NCBI RefSeq assembly: GCF_964340395.1
Contig: NC_135565.1
Coordinates: 16,772,209 to 16,804,708, forward strand
Direction of reading: 5' to 3'
Length of the DNA stretch: 32,500 nucleotides
Source: Glandiceps talaboti
Lineage: Eukaryota > Hemichordata > Enteropneusta > Spengelidae
The notes beneath the pieces were generated by a model. That model was not told the origin of the DNA. It worked only from the letters and a program-made list of their open reading frames with translations, and made no database searches. Position 1 is the first letter of the stretch, and each line of letters begins with the position of its first letter. The translations under genes were made by a program, and so were the position numbers. This document shows, piece by piece, positions 11,657 to 22,403 of this stretch.

Positions 11657-12952
11657 TGACAATAATCATGATTATCAGACGATAACAGTTATATTACCAC
11701 ATCAGCTGTTTTCCGTAGACCAAGTCAAAACTATTAAATAAACAATCAAGATCAGTGAGCCTGACAATAAGGTTTCAGGTTGAGATAGATACCAAAATGA
11801 TAACACATAAACATCACTTACACCGTGTGGGCTCTTTATTTAGTTATAAACAGTAACAGCATGCACACAACTACACAAGGTATAATCAATTGAAATTCAA
11901 ACAAAATCCATCCATCTTACAGCTGATTTGGCAAAATAAAGAATGAAAATCATTACATACATAAATTGTTAGATTTGGTTTCCAACTTTGTCTCAACATT
12001 TGCTACAACAGTGACAGGCATTGCTGAAGTTACACTAAAACTTAGATGTAATATCACCAGGGTTCACACACTTTGTACTCGCCTTGTCTGGAAATACTAG
12101 TCTCATGTATTTTTTGAATGACATATGGCTACAATGGTAAGTAATTCTACCTTAAATAAACATGTGCATTTTTCAAAGTTATAATTTGCAGACTCATTCA
12201 AATACAAAATTGATAAGTATACGTTTATCCCTGAAAAGAAAGCAAAACTAATAGTCAAGGAAAAGCAGACAACTGGTTGTATACAGTTGTCTATTCATTC
12301 AGGCAAATACACCGACTGCTTGTCAGTATCTAATAAAAGATACAATGTTACAGTTCAGGGTCACATGCTTAATTTATTCATGTGTCACTTGCACTGAAGG
12401 ATGCACTTCCTGTGTGTACTGCAATATAGGAATATAGCGTACGCGTAGACATAATAAAATATATGTAATGGCGTCTGTTGTATGCGTCACTGTTTTCCTG
12501 TCCTGACATGACATCGACGCATCAAATCCTGATAAACATGTGCTTGATGCTGCACCGAACTGTTATGTGATTCTAAGGTAATAAAAGCATGTTCCGACAA
12601 CATTTTGGCGGATAATTTTGCAATATTTCCACGGTCATAGAGTAGAAAATGTGAACGAAATCGAAAACGTGCATACTTGTATTACATGTAAGTGGCCGAA
12701 TAGCTGCAATAATTGTAGCTAATCGCCGAGTAGCGGGGGCCACTCTGTCAAACGCTCAGACACTATTATCCCTGTAACTAGTCTAGTTCCTGACGGACCG
12801 TATTCCCTACTACGTTATATTCATACTATTCAAATACTAATAGTACATAACGTATGTATGTAATTTACTTTCACAGATCATTCCATTGTGTATGTGTGTC
12901 GTGGTAGCCAGCACTTCCAAGGTTGCTAGCGAACAATATCAACACAATTTAG
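11657..12952. other. Non-coding stretch, nothing recognised
   Basis: AT-rich DNA with stops in every frame and no repeat shared with other parts of the window. Confidence 0.45.
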
Positions 12953-15028
12953 TACAGCTGAATCATCGAGGGATCGCCGAACGACTGTGCCTATCATACA
13001 CATTTTATGTTCCCTAAGAACAATTTAGATAGATAAGAAACAGGCTTCCCACAGACCACTCAATACAAATATAAACAACATCATCCGACCCCTACTGATA
13101 CACAGACACACTCATCGTCCTCGGCACAAACAAGCTATTGAAAGTCATCACATTGAAGGATTAGATTTTGACACATACAAGTGTATTGATTCAAAGTTGC
13201 AAGTGACCTCCATGCTTAGCACACTGACTCTCACATTGAAAGACGTAAATTCATATAATTTTCAATAATATTTGCTGAACCATCGATGGTTTTAGCCTAC
13301 GTATTACCTATTAGCTTGGTATTAGTGACTGTAACTGAACTTGAAGTGTGTCCTGCATGTAGTGAGTATCTGTTACGTACGATTAACGTGTTGCTTCATG
13401 CTTGACAGTATGCCGCAACATCAAACTTAGGGGCCGAGTCATTTTAAAACTGACGCACAAGAAACGTAATTTCTTCGTTTTCGTTTTATTCGCACGTTTC
13501 CATAATTTATACACAGTTGATTTTGACTGTCGCACGACGACAGTGATGAACACGTTATAGCGGCTTTCACAGTCATGCATGTTTCAACTATCACATGAAA
13601 ACATCTACAAATCTGTTTGGAATTACTAAACTACTGCTGAATAATTATTTCACATGTTTCAGGCGATCGAACTTTTTGGTTTTCACGTTAATAGAAGGAT
13701 TGAATCAACATCAGTCGAACGATCAACTTGTTGTTAGTACTGAAAGAACGTTCGCAATACCACGCTATCTACGACAATTTAGTCGAAGTTTAGAGGTCAC
13801 GTCAAACGTGACATCTCATCATCGGTAATTTCCGGATTTACATTAAATTTTGTATTCGTATCACTTTATACCCAAACGTGGTCTAACTTAGAACCTTAGG
13901 AGCATTTTAGCGATGCCCTCTCCATAGTCTATTCAACTCAATTATCGTGAATGTCCTATAGTATAAGTGTTGCCACTCGATTGAACGATCGGCTTGTACC
14001 ATGGCACCTTTGGTAATTTTCGTTGACAAGGTCACATGCCGTTACGTACGTAGTATCGAGTGCAGTGTTGTTGTTTATGTACGTTGGACCTCATCGTGTC
14101 TAAACAGCCTACCCGTCTAGAATTTGGCATAAGGTAATCCTCAAAGCTAGAGTTGCAGGTACAAGAAAACAAACAATGTCTGCAATATTACATGTTCAGT
14201 GTAACCCCTTGCTTTGGCAGTCGGTTTACGTGTATCATCCAAGTCGGAAGAAATTGGTTGACGTGTGCGTCCAAGTATCATCATTTATACTATAGTCGGG
14301 ACGACAAAACAAACCGTAAAAAGTCTTTTGATTTCAGGAACTTCTGTTTAACGTGAAAACCAAAAAGTTCGATCGCCTGAAATAATTATCCAGCAATAGT
14401 TTAGTAATTCCAAACAGATTTGTAGATGTTTTAAAGTGATATTGAAACATGAATGACTGTGAAAGCCGCTATTATAAACGTGTTCATCACTGTCGTAGTG
14501 CGACAGTCAAAACATGGAAGTTGAAACAGTATCAATGACGCTTTGTTATGGCACAGAGAAGTGTTTTGATTTCCCTTAGTGCCGATATCTTTGAAACCCC
14601 ACTTACAGATCACACTGGTGAAATTTATGCAAAATAATGTTGTGAAGACCACAGTTATCACGATCACGATGTGTCTAGTTCCCTCAAACGGGACGGGTCA
14701 ACGCAATCGATAGTATGAGCACGAATGCATCCGAATGCATCGTATATTCATTGATGAGTGGAAGTGGGCCTCTTTTATTGTGTATACATGTACTAACTTC
14801 CATTTATCCTCTGCATTTATCCTAATATATGACATTCGGTTTGCATGGTTCCCTGTGGTGATATGTGCACATGCAGTGCCTGCTTGTCGGCAGAAGTGTG
14901 GTGTTGTTTATATTTGTAATGAGTGGTCGTGGGAAGCCTGTTTCTTATCTAACTAAATCGGTCTTGGGGAACATAAAATGTGTATGATACGCACAGTCGT
15001 TCGGCGATCCCTCGATGATTCAGCTGTA
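12953..15028. mobile_element. 2.1-kb foldback element with two nested pairs of inverted arms
   Basis: The outer arms 12953-13080 and 14902-15028 are inverted copies (TACAGCTGAATCATCGAGGG at the left end; CCCTCGATGATTCAGCTGTA at the right) and stay alignable for about 127 bp. Inside, 13521-13697 and 14341-14512 form a second inverted pair (TTTTGACTGTCGCAC; AGGCGATCGAACTTTTTGGT). The stretches between outer and inner arms (13081-13520; 14513-14901) do not match each other. The centre (13698-14340) has no coding signal. This is a foldback transposon or two nested ones. I found no clear target-site duplication. Confidence 0.65.
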
Positions 15029-15770
15029 AATCTCCATGCCTGAAACAACATCGTCTGGCGCCACAAAAATCTCATTACATTTCATGTTTTATACTTTATT
15101 TTAAGGGTGGTATCTTCAGTGATATTGTTAAAGTGGGCATGGTGTGTTCCGACGTTCCAACGACGATTCTGTTGCTTATAATGTCGGGATATACATGTAG
15201 CATTTTATTAGGATAACAGTTAACACCAGTGTTGTTTGTAATGTCGGAATATCCACTAAAATGAATTATTTAGCTACAATGTGATGAGATAATGGTGACT
15301 CGTACAAAGAAGATGTGGCAATGTAGGCTGGGAGGTGTACTCCCATATGTACATACAGTGTATGACCGTGGTTTTGACCATCGCATCATTTTTGAACTCG
15401 TATGGACTTTTTATTAAACATTATGTAGCGGTTTTACCTCTTCTTGGAATGCATGTTCGACCTTTGACCCCATATTTTGGTTGATGTAGTTTTAAAGTTG
15501 CCGATTGTCCAATTTTTGAGGCTTTTGCCTCCCACCTATTTTCAAGCAAATTGTAGACATTTGACCCTGGCTGAGATGTAGACCTTTGACCCACACTTTC
15601 ATTTGTGCTTGTAATTTGAATCCACTTGGGTACACCTGTACCCACTACCCAGCCAAGTACCCCCCCCCCCCTCCCCCACCTGGAATGTTAGTAAGATTTT
15701 TGTCAAGCCAGACAATGCATTATAGCAACGTTTATTAGAGAAAATGATAATAGTGAAGTAACTAATTTTG
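15029..15770. other. Non-coding stretch with a dispersed-repeat fragment
   Basis: The part at about 15455-15535 (CCCCATATTTTGG, then AAAGTTGCCGAT) resembles 20925-20990 and 30720-30790, so it looks like a third, diverged copy of a dispersed segment. A C-run lies at 15660-15670. No gene seen. Confidence 0.4.
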
Positions 15771-15960
15771 GGATGCCATCACATATATGGTTTACATCTG
15801 AGTGACCAATTGGATTTATCACAGTTTTTCAGGGTAAATTAAAATCCAGCACATATGTCTGTGCTTATTGAATTTTAGTGTTAATGATAGCATGGTCCTG
15901 AATGGCAAGTTTCTTGACTACCAGTGAAACTGCCAAGAACAAATAGGGAACTTGCAATCC
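15771..15960 (+). promoter_or_regulatory. Upstream block of LicD copy 2, conserved with copy 3
   Basis: The part at 15847-15950 aligns with 22172-22270 upstream of copy 3: CAGCACATATGTCTGTGCTT against CAGCACATATTTCTGTGCTT, then TGAATGG(C/A)AAGT, then ACTGCC(A/G)AGAA(C/T)AAAT. ATTGG (inverted CCAAT) is kept just upstream in both; copy 3 also has TGACGTCA where copy 2 has TGACCAAT. It could be the promoter or the non-coding first exon. Confidence 0.45.
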
Positions 15961-16256
15961 AGACTGAGCATGCTTAGATGCAAAGGAGTATGGGATTATC
16001 TGTGGTTATCGTTATACCTAATCTGGAGCTACTGATAAAATAAACCTCCCACAATGATCAGGGTAAATATGAATTGATCGTTCGTGGTTACAAAAAATGA
16101 AACAACATTGTTTACAATACTAATTGATTAGTATTTATTATCACATTTCCCATGATGCAACATTCAACATGGCGGGTTTGCAAGTTCTCAATCCTTCTCC
16201 CTGGTTGTAATGATCATCTCTGATTTACAATCTTTTTATTAAATCACATTTTTTCT

Positions 16257-16302
16257 TTACAGAAATCATCACCTTTCTGCATATTAAATAACGCTTCACA
16301 AG
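16257..16302 (+). promoter_or_regulatory. Putative 5' UTR splice acceptor of LicD copy 2
   Basis: TTTTTTCTTTACAG ends at 16262 and is followed by 40 nt of putative 5' UTR ending ACAAG just before the ATG. The 3' part (CTTTCTGCATA, TTCACAAG) aligns with the same part of copy 3. Confidence 0.5.
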
Positions 16303-17922
16303 ATGCGATGTTGCAGGATTAGGAGAATTTGTTGTTACAGACGACAACTGTTCATACCACCAAAATTCTTCTTTTTGCTACTCCTTTTTGTCATGGTCAT
16401 TACCATAGCAACATTAGAATACAAGTTTGAATTACATGACTATCTCCGCATTCAAAGAGGAGACTGTTACATGACAGCGGAACAAATTGATGATTTGAGA
16501 TTTATTGTGAAAAAAACCACCAGTGTGTTTGATGAGATGAACATCAGCTATTGGTTGGATTATGGCACACTTCTTGGAGCAATCAGAAATGGAGATGTTT
16601 TAAGGTATGAATACTATCAGTGCAGAAAGAAAGCCTGCTTTCAGCTAACCCTTAGCATGTGCTATACCACATCATTTTCATACAATTTGTCTTGTCATTT
16701 CAAAAAACTGCAAACAATGTCTTGGTGTTAAATGTGTCATTTAGTTTAATTACACTCTGTATTCTTGTTTCATGCCAGCTTCAGTAAACGTAGCGTGATG
16801 TTATTTTGTTTTTATGCTAATTGAAATGGGTCCACGCATGTGCAGCATTCATGTGTCTGCTGTATTAATCCACACATGTGCAGTCATTCGTAGCTTTGGT
16901 ACTGCAGATTCAACCCACCCACTCGCTTCCACTTGAGAATTTTCAAACAATGTATTACTAAACCAAACTATTATTTGATAGTATGTTTTCTCACAGCTCA
17001 CACAAGAGTTTTTTGATGAATGACAAAAACACCCACAGGCACTGATAGCATTGCATGCATATGATGTTATAGTTTATTGTACTGTGAACACAAATAAACA
17101 ATCTGTGTGTTTGAATCTCCCTCGTTTCGTCCGACAATGATGTTAATTTGTGTTCACAGTCAGATAAAATGTCTCATATTATACGCTTGTGTGCTATTAG
17201 TGTCTGTACTTGTTTATTGTTTTATAAAGAGTGAAAAAGCTGACAGACTTAAGCACATCTAACCACCATGTTTACTTTTGCTTATTTTGTTCACTAGGTT
17301 TGAAAGGTCTTTCTTAAATAATATATAAGTTTTGGCTCGAAACCAAAGTTTTATCTGAGTACCCTAGTTAGTAGGGCACTCTTTTCATCATGTGGGACGT
17401 GCATTGTGTGACATGGCTGCTACTTTTTCAGATGAATATTATGTAAATTGTTTCTATTTCTTGTTTCTTTGTGCCTCAAGGCATGATACAGATGGTGACA
17501 TTTCAATTATGACAAACAAAACATATAAGGAACTACAAGAAAAACTTCAACCAGTTGGAATACGTCTAACACTGACAAGTGGACAGGGTTTTTACAGGGT
17601 GCTACGAGGTGATAGTGAACGAGTGGATGGTGATGATCAAGTACATGTTGATATCTTTAAGTGGAATTTGGTTAAAGGGTTATGTGATAACCATCCCTGT
17701 AAAAAGGTTGAAATGACTCAAAAATTCAGAAAAAGTCTCAACATTGCTGTTAGAGAATATGAAACAATACCACTTTCATGGATAATACCTACGAGGAAAA
17801 TTGACTTCGCAGACTTCAAAGTTTATGTTCCAAATCGTGCAGAGGATGTCCTGAAAAATAGATATCCAGTGACTTACAGATGGACAATACCATACAAAGC
17901 AAAGTGTTGGTTGCCATGGTAG
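16303..17922 (+). CDS. LicD/fukutin-family phosphotransferase, copy 2 (two exons)
   Basis: Model: join(16303..16604, 17481..17922), 247 residues, intron 876 bp (AG|GTATGA ... CCTCAAG|G), split codon AG|G = Arg101. Start chosen because copy 3 has the same ACAAG-ATG context. A basic, Cys/Arg-rich cytosolic head (1-21) is followed by one hydrophobic anchor at 22-38, a stem, the LicD motif YWLDYGTLLGAIRN (83-96), the catalytic signature HDTDGDIS (102-109; D103, D105, D107), HVDIF (156-160, D158), a Cys pair C169/C174, and the family end LKNRYPVTYRW...CWLPW. At about 245 residues it is only the catalytic domain plus anchor, shorter than FKTN or FKRP (over 450). Predicted lumenal transferase of a phosphate-linked group to a glycan; substrate unknown. 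Of the intact copies this has the most canonical motif set. Confidence 0.87.
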
Positions 17923-18220
17923 CCTAGAATAATCCAACGAAAGTTTCTTAATTATCATGATCAGATTATAAATTTGAAAGCGCATAAAAACAAAAGTACT
18001 CCAATCTTGCTAGCCATAGCTTACATTTATCTGATGGTGCAGTGAAACTCTAAATTCTCATTTTCTCAGGCTTGATATTGTGTGACATTATGCATATTAG
18101 TAATAATTTCTGTCACATGCATTCTTATTTGGTGCTTTTTTAAACCAATTTACTGCTTGTAACATGCCAACATGTAGTAGAATGCCATTTAGCAGTACTC
18201 AACACATCTGGCTCTATAGT
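17923..18220 (+). other. Conserved 3' flank of LicD copy 2
   Basis: The first ~90 bases after the stop align with the same position in copies 3 and 4 (AATAATCC, ATGATCA, ATTTGAAAGC, CAAAAGTACT). This is probably 3' UTR. No AATAAA is seen in this interval. Confidence 0.5.
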
Positions 18221-18230
18221 TTTCACACAG

Positions 18231-18835
18231 CCCTCAATCACTTACTGCAGCTGTCAATCACTTACCACACATCCCTCAATCACTTACCATACAGCCTTCA
18301 ATCACTTACCACAGTTGTCAATCATTTACTACACAACCCTTAATCACTCACCACTGTTGTCAATCACTTACCATACAACACTCAATCACTTACCATGCAG
18401 CCCTCAATCACTTACCACAGTTGTCAATCATTTACCACACAGACATCAATTACTTACCACAGTTGTCAATCATTTACCACACAGCCATCAATCACTTACC
18501 ACAGCTGCCAATCACTTACCGCAGTTGTCAATCATTAACCACACAGCTATCAATTACTTACCACATCCCTAAACCGCTTACTATACAGTCCTCAATCACT
18601 TACCGCAGCTGTCAATCACTTACCATAGTTGTCAATCATTTACCACACATCCCTGAATTAATTACCATAGTTGTCAATCATTTACCACAGCTGTCAATCA
18701 CTTACCATATAGCCCTCAATTGCTTACCACACAGCCCTCAATCACTTACCATGCAGCCCTCAATCACGTAACACAATTGTCAGTCATTTACCATACAGCC
18801 TTCAATCACCACAGTCAATCACTTACCACCACTAA
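18231..18835. repeat. Minisatellite array 1, unit 20-22 bp
   Basis: About 29 imperfect units with consensus near CTGTCAATCACTTACCACAG; the first two to three bases vary (CTG, TTG, CCC, CCT). Short versions occur at the same place after copies 3 and 4, so the array existed before the gene duplications and expanded here. The open frames through it are artefacts. Confidence 0.95.
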
Positions 18836-19034
18836 CAGTTAGAGATTTTAAAATCCTGGTTATAAAATGTACTGGTAATTTATATTGATGTTCACAGTTT
18901 TCATTAAAAGTTACGTCACTGATTTTATTATTGTCAGTCTTTATTATCATCATATATGGATTATTCCTTCATTCAGGTATTCCATTCTTTGATATTACAA
19001 TGTATATAATTTTCTGATTATGGTGCTTTAGCCA

Positions 19035-19039
<5 letters not shown>
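18836..19039. other. Non-coding spacer, nothing recognised
   Basis: AT-rich spacer between minisatellite array 1 and a dispersed repeat. Confidence 0.4.
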
Positions 19040-19065
<26 letters not shown>

Positions 19066-19168
19066 AACAACTTAAAGTCAAAATCCGCTGGACCAATTGC
19101 CATGATATTTGGTGGGTGTATTACCCTGTGTGTCTACTGTCTAGTTGGGAAATTGTTCAAATCAAAAT
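19040..19168 (+). mobile_element. Fragment of (GTCT)n/(GT)n dispersed element
   Basis: A (GT)n run is followed by AACAACTTAAAGTCAAAA, then CCGCTGGACCAATTGCCATG, then GATATTTGGTGGGT, as in the longer copies at 24206 and 27161. The match stops after TTGTTCAAATCAAAATGAT, exactly where a perfect palindrome begins. Confidence 0.75.
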
Positions 19169-19222
19169 GATGGAACTTTATTCTTTATGGTAATTAATTA
19201 CCATAAAGAATAAAGTTCCATC
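19169..19222. repeat. Perfect 54-bp palindrome
   Basis: The left half is GATGGAACTTTATTC (19169-19183) plus TTTATGGTAATT; the right half is its exact reverse complement, with no spacer at the centre (AATT/AATT at 19192-19199). It abuts the truncated end of the preceding dispersed element. Confidence 0.95.
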
Positions 19223-19289
19223 AGATGGAAAACAGTCTTAGCACCCCCTTAAACAGCAGCTGATGGACAATTGTCTCAGCACCCATATG

Positions 19290-20040
19290 TTCCACACTAC
19301 GTTTTACAGAGTAGGGGCTGTTATTCCACTTGTTTTATAGAGTAGAGGCTGTTATTCCACTTATTTTATAGAGAAGAGGTTGTCATTTCACCTATAGTAT
19401 AGAGTATAGGTTGTCATTCCTCTTACTTTATAGAGTAGAGGCTTTTGTTCAACTTATTTGATAGAGTAAGGGCTGTTATTCCACTTATTTTATAGAGTAG
19501 AGGCTGTTATTCTAATTATTTATAGAGTAAACGCTGTCATTCCACTTATTTATAGAGTATAGGTTGTCATTCCACTTATTTTATAGAGTATAGGTTCTCA
19601 TTCCACTTATTTTATAGCGTAAAGGCTGTTATTCCACTTATTTTATAGAGTAAAGGCTGTCATTTCACTTATTTCATAGAGTAGAGGCTGTTATTCTACT
19701 TATTTTATAGAGTAGGGAGCTGTCATTCAAATATTTTTTAGAGTAGGGGCTGTTATTCCAATATTTTATAGAGTAGAGGCCTTTATTCCACTTATATTAT
19801 AGGGTAGAGGCTGTCATTCCACTTATTTTATAGAGTAGAGGCCGTTATTCCTCTTATTTTTTAGAGTAGAGGCCTTTATTCCACTTATATTATAGAGTAG
19901 AGGCCGTTATTCCGCTTATTTTATAGAGTAGAGGCTGTTATTCCACTTATTTTATAGAGTAGAGGATGTTTTTCCACTTATTTTATAGAGTATAGGTTCA
20001 TATTCCACTTATTTCATAGCGTAAATGCTGATATTCCACC
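19290..20040. repeat. Minisatellite array 2, unit 31 bp
   Basis: About 24 units. Each contains TTATAGAGTAGAGGCTGT and TATTCCACTTATT; period 31 is seen, for example, between 19924 and 19955. A shorter array of the same unit, followed by the same unique flank, lies at 29850-30080. Confidence 0.95.
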
Positions 20041-20169
20041 TTCTAAACATAGTGTCACGGCAGTCATTCGTTTTGTGAGTTTTCCATGTGTCGTTTGTTT
20101 TAGTGAGACACATGTATAGGGCGGCGACCGGTGGCCTAGATGTTGGTCAGTGACAGTGTTTAGTGCCGA
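20041..20169 (+). other. Flank duplicated at 30083-30200
   Basis: The segment beginning TTCTAAACATAGTGTCACGG is almost identical in both places for about 90 bases, then diverges with indels. It precedes the candidate three-exon gene and may be its 5' region. Confidence 0.55.
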
Positions 20170-20579
20170 ATGACGTATTTGCACGTGTACAATTGTTGTA
20201 TGAAATATTTACATTTAAATAGGGGCATAGGCTGTGTCTCTTTTCTATGCTTTCGTTGTTCTCGTATCCTGACGAGACTCGAAACTTATATCACTTCACC
20301 ACGCTGCGGTATTAATTCTGTACCGCGCCCGAACTGTTTCACAAAACGTGTTTCTAAGGTAAGTTCCGACAAGATTATGACGGATAGTTTTGAAACATTT
20401 TCACTTTGCTAATTGAATTTTTAGACATGGATGAACGTGTTCCACCAAAATCGAGGAGGTATTTGTACATTTGAAAATTTGCTACAAATACAATCGATTG
20501 CTGCATGTGTCTGTCTCTTGCAGAGGATGATATTAAGAACATTATGATAGTCCGTTATGCTTTTAACAGACAAAATTAA
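20170..20579 (+). CDS. Candidate small three-exon gene, unknown function
   Basis: I do not recognise a family. Model: join(20170..20358, 20425..20458, 20524..20579), 92 residues, total length divisible by three. Signals: donor AAG|GTAAGT (20359), acceptor TTTTTAG (ends 20424), donor GAG|GTATTT (20459), acceptor TCTCTTGCAG (ends 20523), stop TAA at 20577. The introns are 66 and 65 bp. An in-frame TAG lies just upstream of the ATG. All four splice dinucleotides recur in the second copy of this block (30.2-30.6 kb). There the only change in the 34-nt middle exon is synonymous in this frame, and the size difference in exon 3 is 3 nt. Against it: the second copy has in-frame stops, exon 3 is mostly changed in sense, and no domain is visible apart from a Cys-rich first exon (RGIGCVSFLCFRCSRILTRL). 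It could be a relic or a gene piece. Confidence 0.3.
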
Positions 20580-20615
20580 ACATGTCATATCAATAACAGT
20601 ATGTACACTTATGTA

Positions 20616-20819
20616 CAATCTGATTAAAATCCGATGTGGTGAAAGTGGCTAGATGTCCTTATTTACCTCTATTCATCGTGTTGTGACGTTTGTTTTGTTC
20701 GGAGTGATCGCCGCCTTCCCACGGCGATCACTCCGAACAAAACAAACGTCACAACACGATGAATAGAGGTAAATAACGACATCTAGCCGCTTTCACCACA
20801 TCGGATTTTAATCAGATTG
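20616..20819. mobile_element. 204-bp foldback element with 9-bp target-site duplication
   Basis: The 98-bp arms 20616-20713 and 20722-20819 are inverted copies with two mismatches around an 8-nt loop (CCTTCCCA). The ends are CAATCTG...CAGATTG. ACTTATGTA is directly repeated on both sides (20607-20615 and 20820-20828). The paralogous block near 30.65 kb lacks the element, so it represents the empty site. A 9-bp duplication with long arms fits a Mutator-like (MULE) foldback element, but only the TSD length and shape support this. Confidence 0.85.
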
Positions 20820-20828
20820 ACTTATGTA

Positions 20829-21120
20829 TGGCAGCCTTGACCCCTTATCGACGTCTGCAGACTTTAAACTCATTACAGTGTAGAGGTTTGACCCCCCCCC
20901 CCTCCCCCCGTACGGCGTTTTGTTCCCCCATATTTTGGATAACGTTGCCAATTTTCAAGTTTTTTTCCTGAGACTTTTAGTAGTTTCCAAATTAACGATT
21001 TTCGGACACATTTTTCGGAGACTTTTGACACCAGTTTCTGGCTGAATAACAGACGGTGAATAGAGCTGAATGCATTGGGGCGTGTAGTATTTTTTAGTTT
21101 GTTGTCCTTGTCTCCAGGCT
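20829..21120 (+). repeat. Segment duplicated at 30.68-30.97 and 31.17-31.38 kb
   Basis: Shares GGCAGCCTTGACCCC-type sequence, GTTGCCAATTTTCAA, TTTCTGGCTGAATAACAGAC and GGGGCGTGTAGTATTT with the later block. Contains C-runs at 20889-20907. No gene seen. Confidence 0.6.
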
Positions 21121-21189
21121 AAATATGCAAACGCTTAAATTAACCCAGAACACTTCTAGTATAGAGCGTACATTGACACATCTGTGTAA

Positions 21190-21540
21190 AATAATTAATT
21201 ATGCAAATTACTCGTTAAAACTAAACAATATACTTTATAGGACACGTGTGCTTACTATGGTTGATGTATGTACCAATTTTTGCTGAATTGAAGTATTCGT
21301 TCTTTAGATATATATGACTTAAATACCGAAAATCATTAACTATGCAAATTACTCATTAACACTAAAAATATTCATCTGATACAAATAGTTAAATGATGCA
21401 CATATGAAAATAAATGACACACACACACATAAGGAAAATGATACACATATGAAAATAGAGTGAAAATTAGTTGGGAAATTGTTCAAATCAAAATTATCTT
21501 ACTACTGGTTGGTTCAAGGTAAAATGCCTGTCTGTCGGTG

Positions 21541-21573
<33 letters not shown>

Positions 21574-22030
21574 TGTAGATGGTGCAAGATGTATTGAGCT
21601 TTACCTCTCAACCTACTGGGGGTGAAATTTGGTTATGATTCTGAAAGTGTTACTGTTAGTCTGCAAATTGAGAGTGTGTCATACTGATGTAATTGGCCCT
21701 AGTAACCATGGCAACGCCCTTAGCAACAGTCAAATGATATTTTTTTTACAATTATATCAAGAGGGATGGATAGGTAATTGAATACACATTATTTTAAAAT
21801 ATATAATGCCCTAAGCAACAAGACCACGCCCATAGCAACAGATAAACAATTATATATAATGCCAAAATAACACCGGTGACGGGAAGGTAAATGAATGAGT
21901 ATTGCACAATTGTATGTAAATATGCCAAGCAACAAGACCATTCCCATAGTAACATTAAATGATGGCATGGGAATAAATATTCAAAGAATGTATGCAAATA
22001 TGTCTAGCAACAAGACCACATAATCATCAC
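21190..22030 (+). mobile_element. Rearranged copy of the (GTCT)n dispersed element
   Basis: Two copies of a core segment with ATGCAAATTACT (21201 and 21342, about 141 bp apart), then TTGTTCAAATCAAAAT (21478), (TCTG)n at 21535-21573, and then about three units of a ~113-bp repeat with AGCAACAAGACCA...CATAGCAACA (21700-22020). The order differs from the copies at 24206 and 27161. It ends less than 100 bases before the conserved upstream block of LicD copy 3. Confidence 0.65.
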
Positions 22031-22089
22031 AGAAAATAAATTCTACTGCCAACAGTTGTCCGCTTTTATTGACAATATACTATAATATT

Positions 22090-22270
22090 ATGACAGTGAC
22101 GTAATTCATATGGGTACATGATGACGTCATTGGTTTACAATTGAAATGAGTACCACCTCTGATGATAATTTCAGCACATATTTCTGTGCTTATGTAGTGT
22201 TTTTACTGATGACAGCTTGATATTGAATGGAAAGTCTCTTGGCTCTCAATATACTGCCGAGAATAAATTC
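22090..22270 (+). promoter_or_regulatory. Upstream block of LicD copy 3, conserved with copy 2
   Basis: Contains TGACGTCA (22122-22129) directly followed by TTGG, a second GTGACGTAA (22096-22104), and the block CAGCACATATTTCTGTGCTT (22173 on) shared with copy 2. It lies 180-360 bases upstream of the start codon. Likely promoter or first exon by conservation. Confidence 0.45.
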
Positions 22271-22403
22271 ATTCTGTGCTGTTCATTGAGCGAAAAAGAA
22301 TTGAAGCGCGACCCCCTAAATTCCTCCGATCGCCCTCCCTGGTCATAAAGAATGTCAGCTCCCTAATGCCTGATTTTGTAATCTTATTTCCCTTAAATAA
22401 TTC

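Noticed and set aside
18231-18835. Regular short repeats as a CRISPR array
   Set aside because: Contiguous 20-22 bp units without unique spacers, in intron-bearing animal DNA: a minisatellite.
20427-20458. ATG at 20427 as the start of the candidate small gene
   Set aside because: In that frame the splice to the next exon meets a stop at once, and the difference from the second copy changes the amino acid. The frame entering from the upstream exon fits better.
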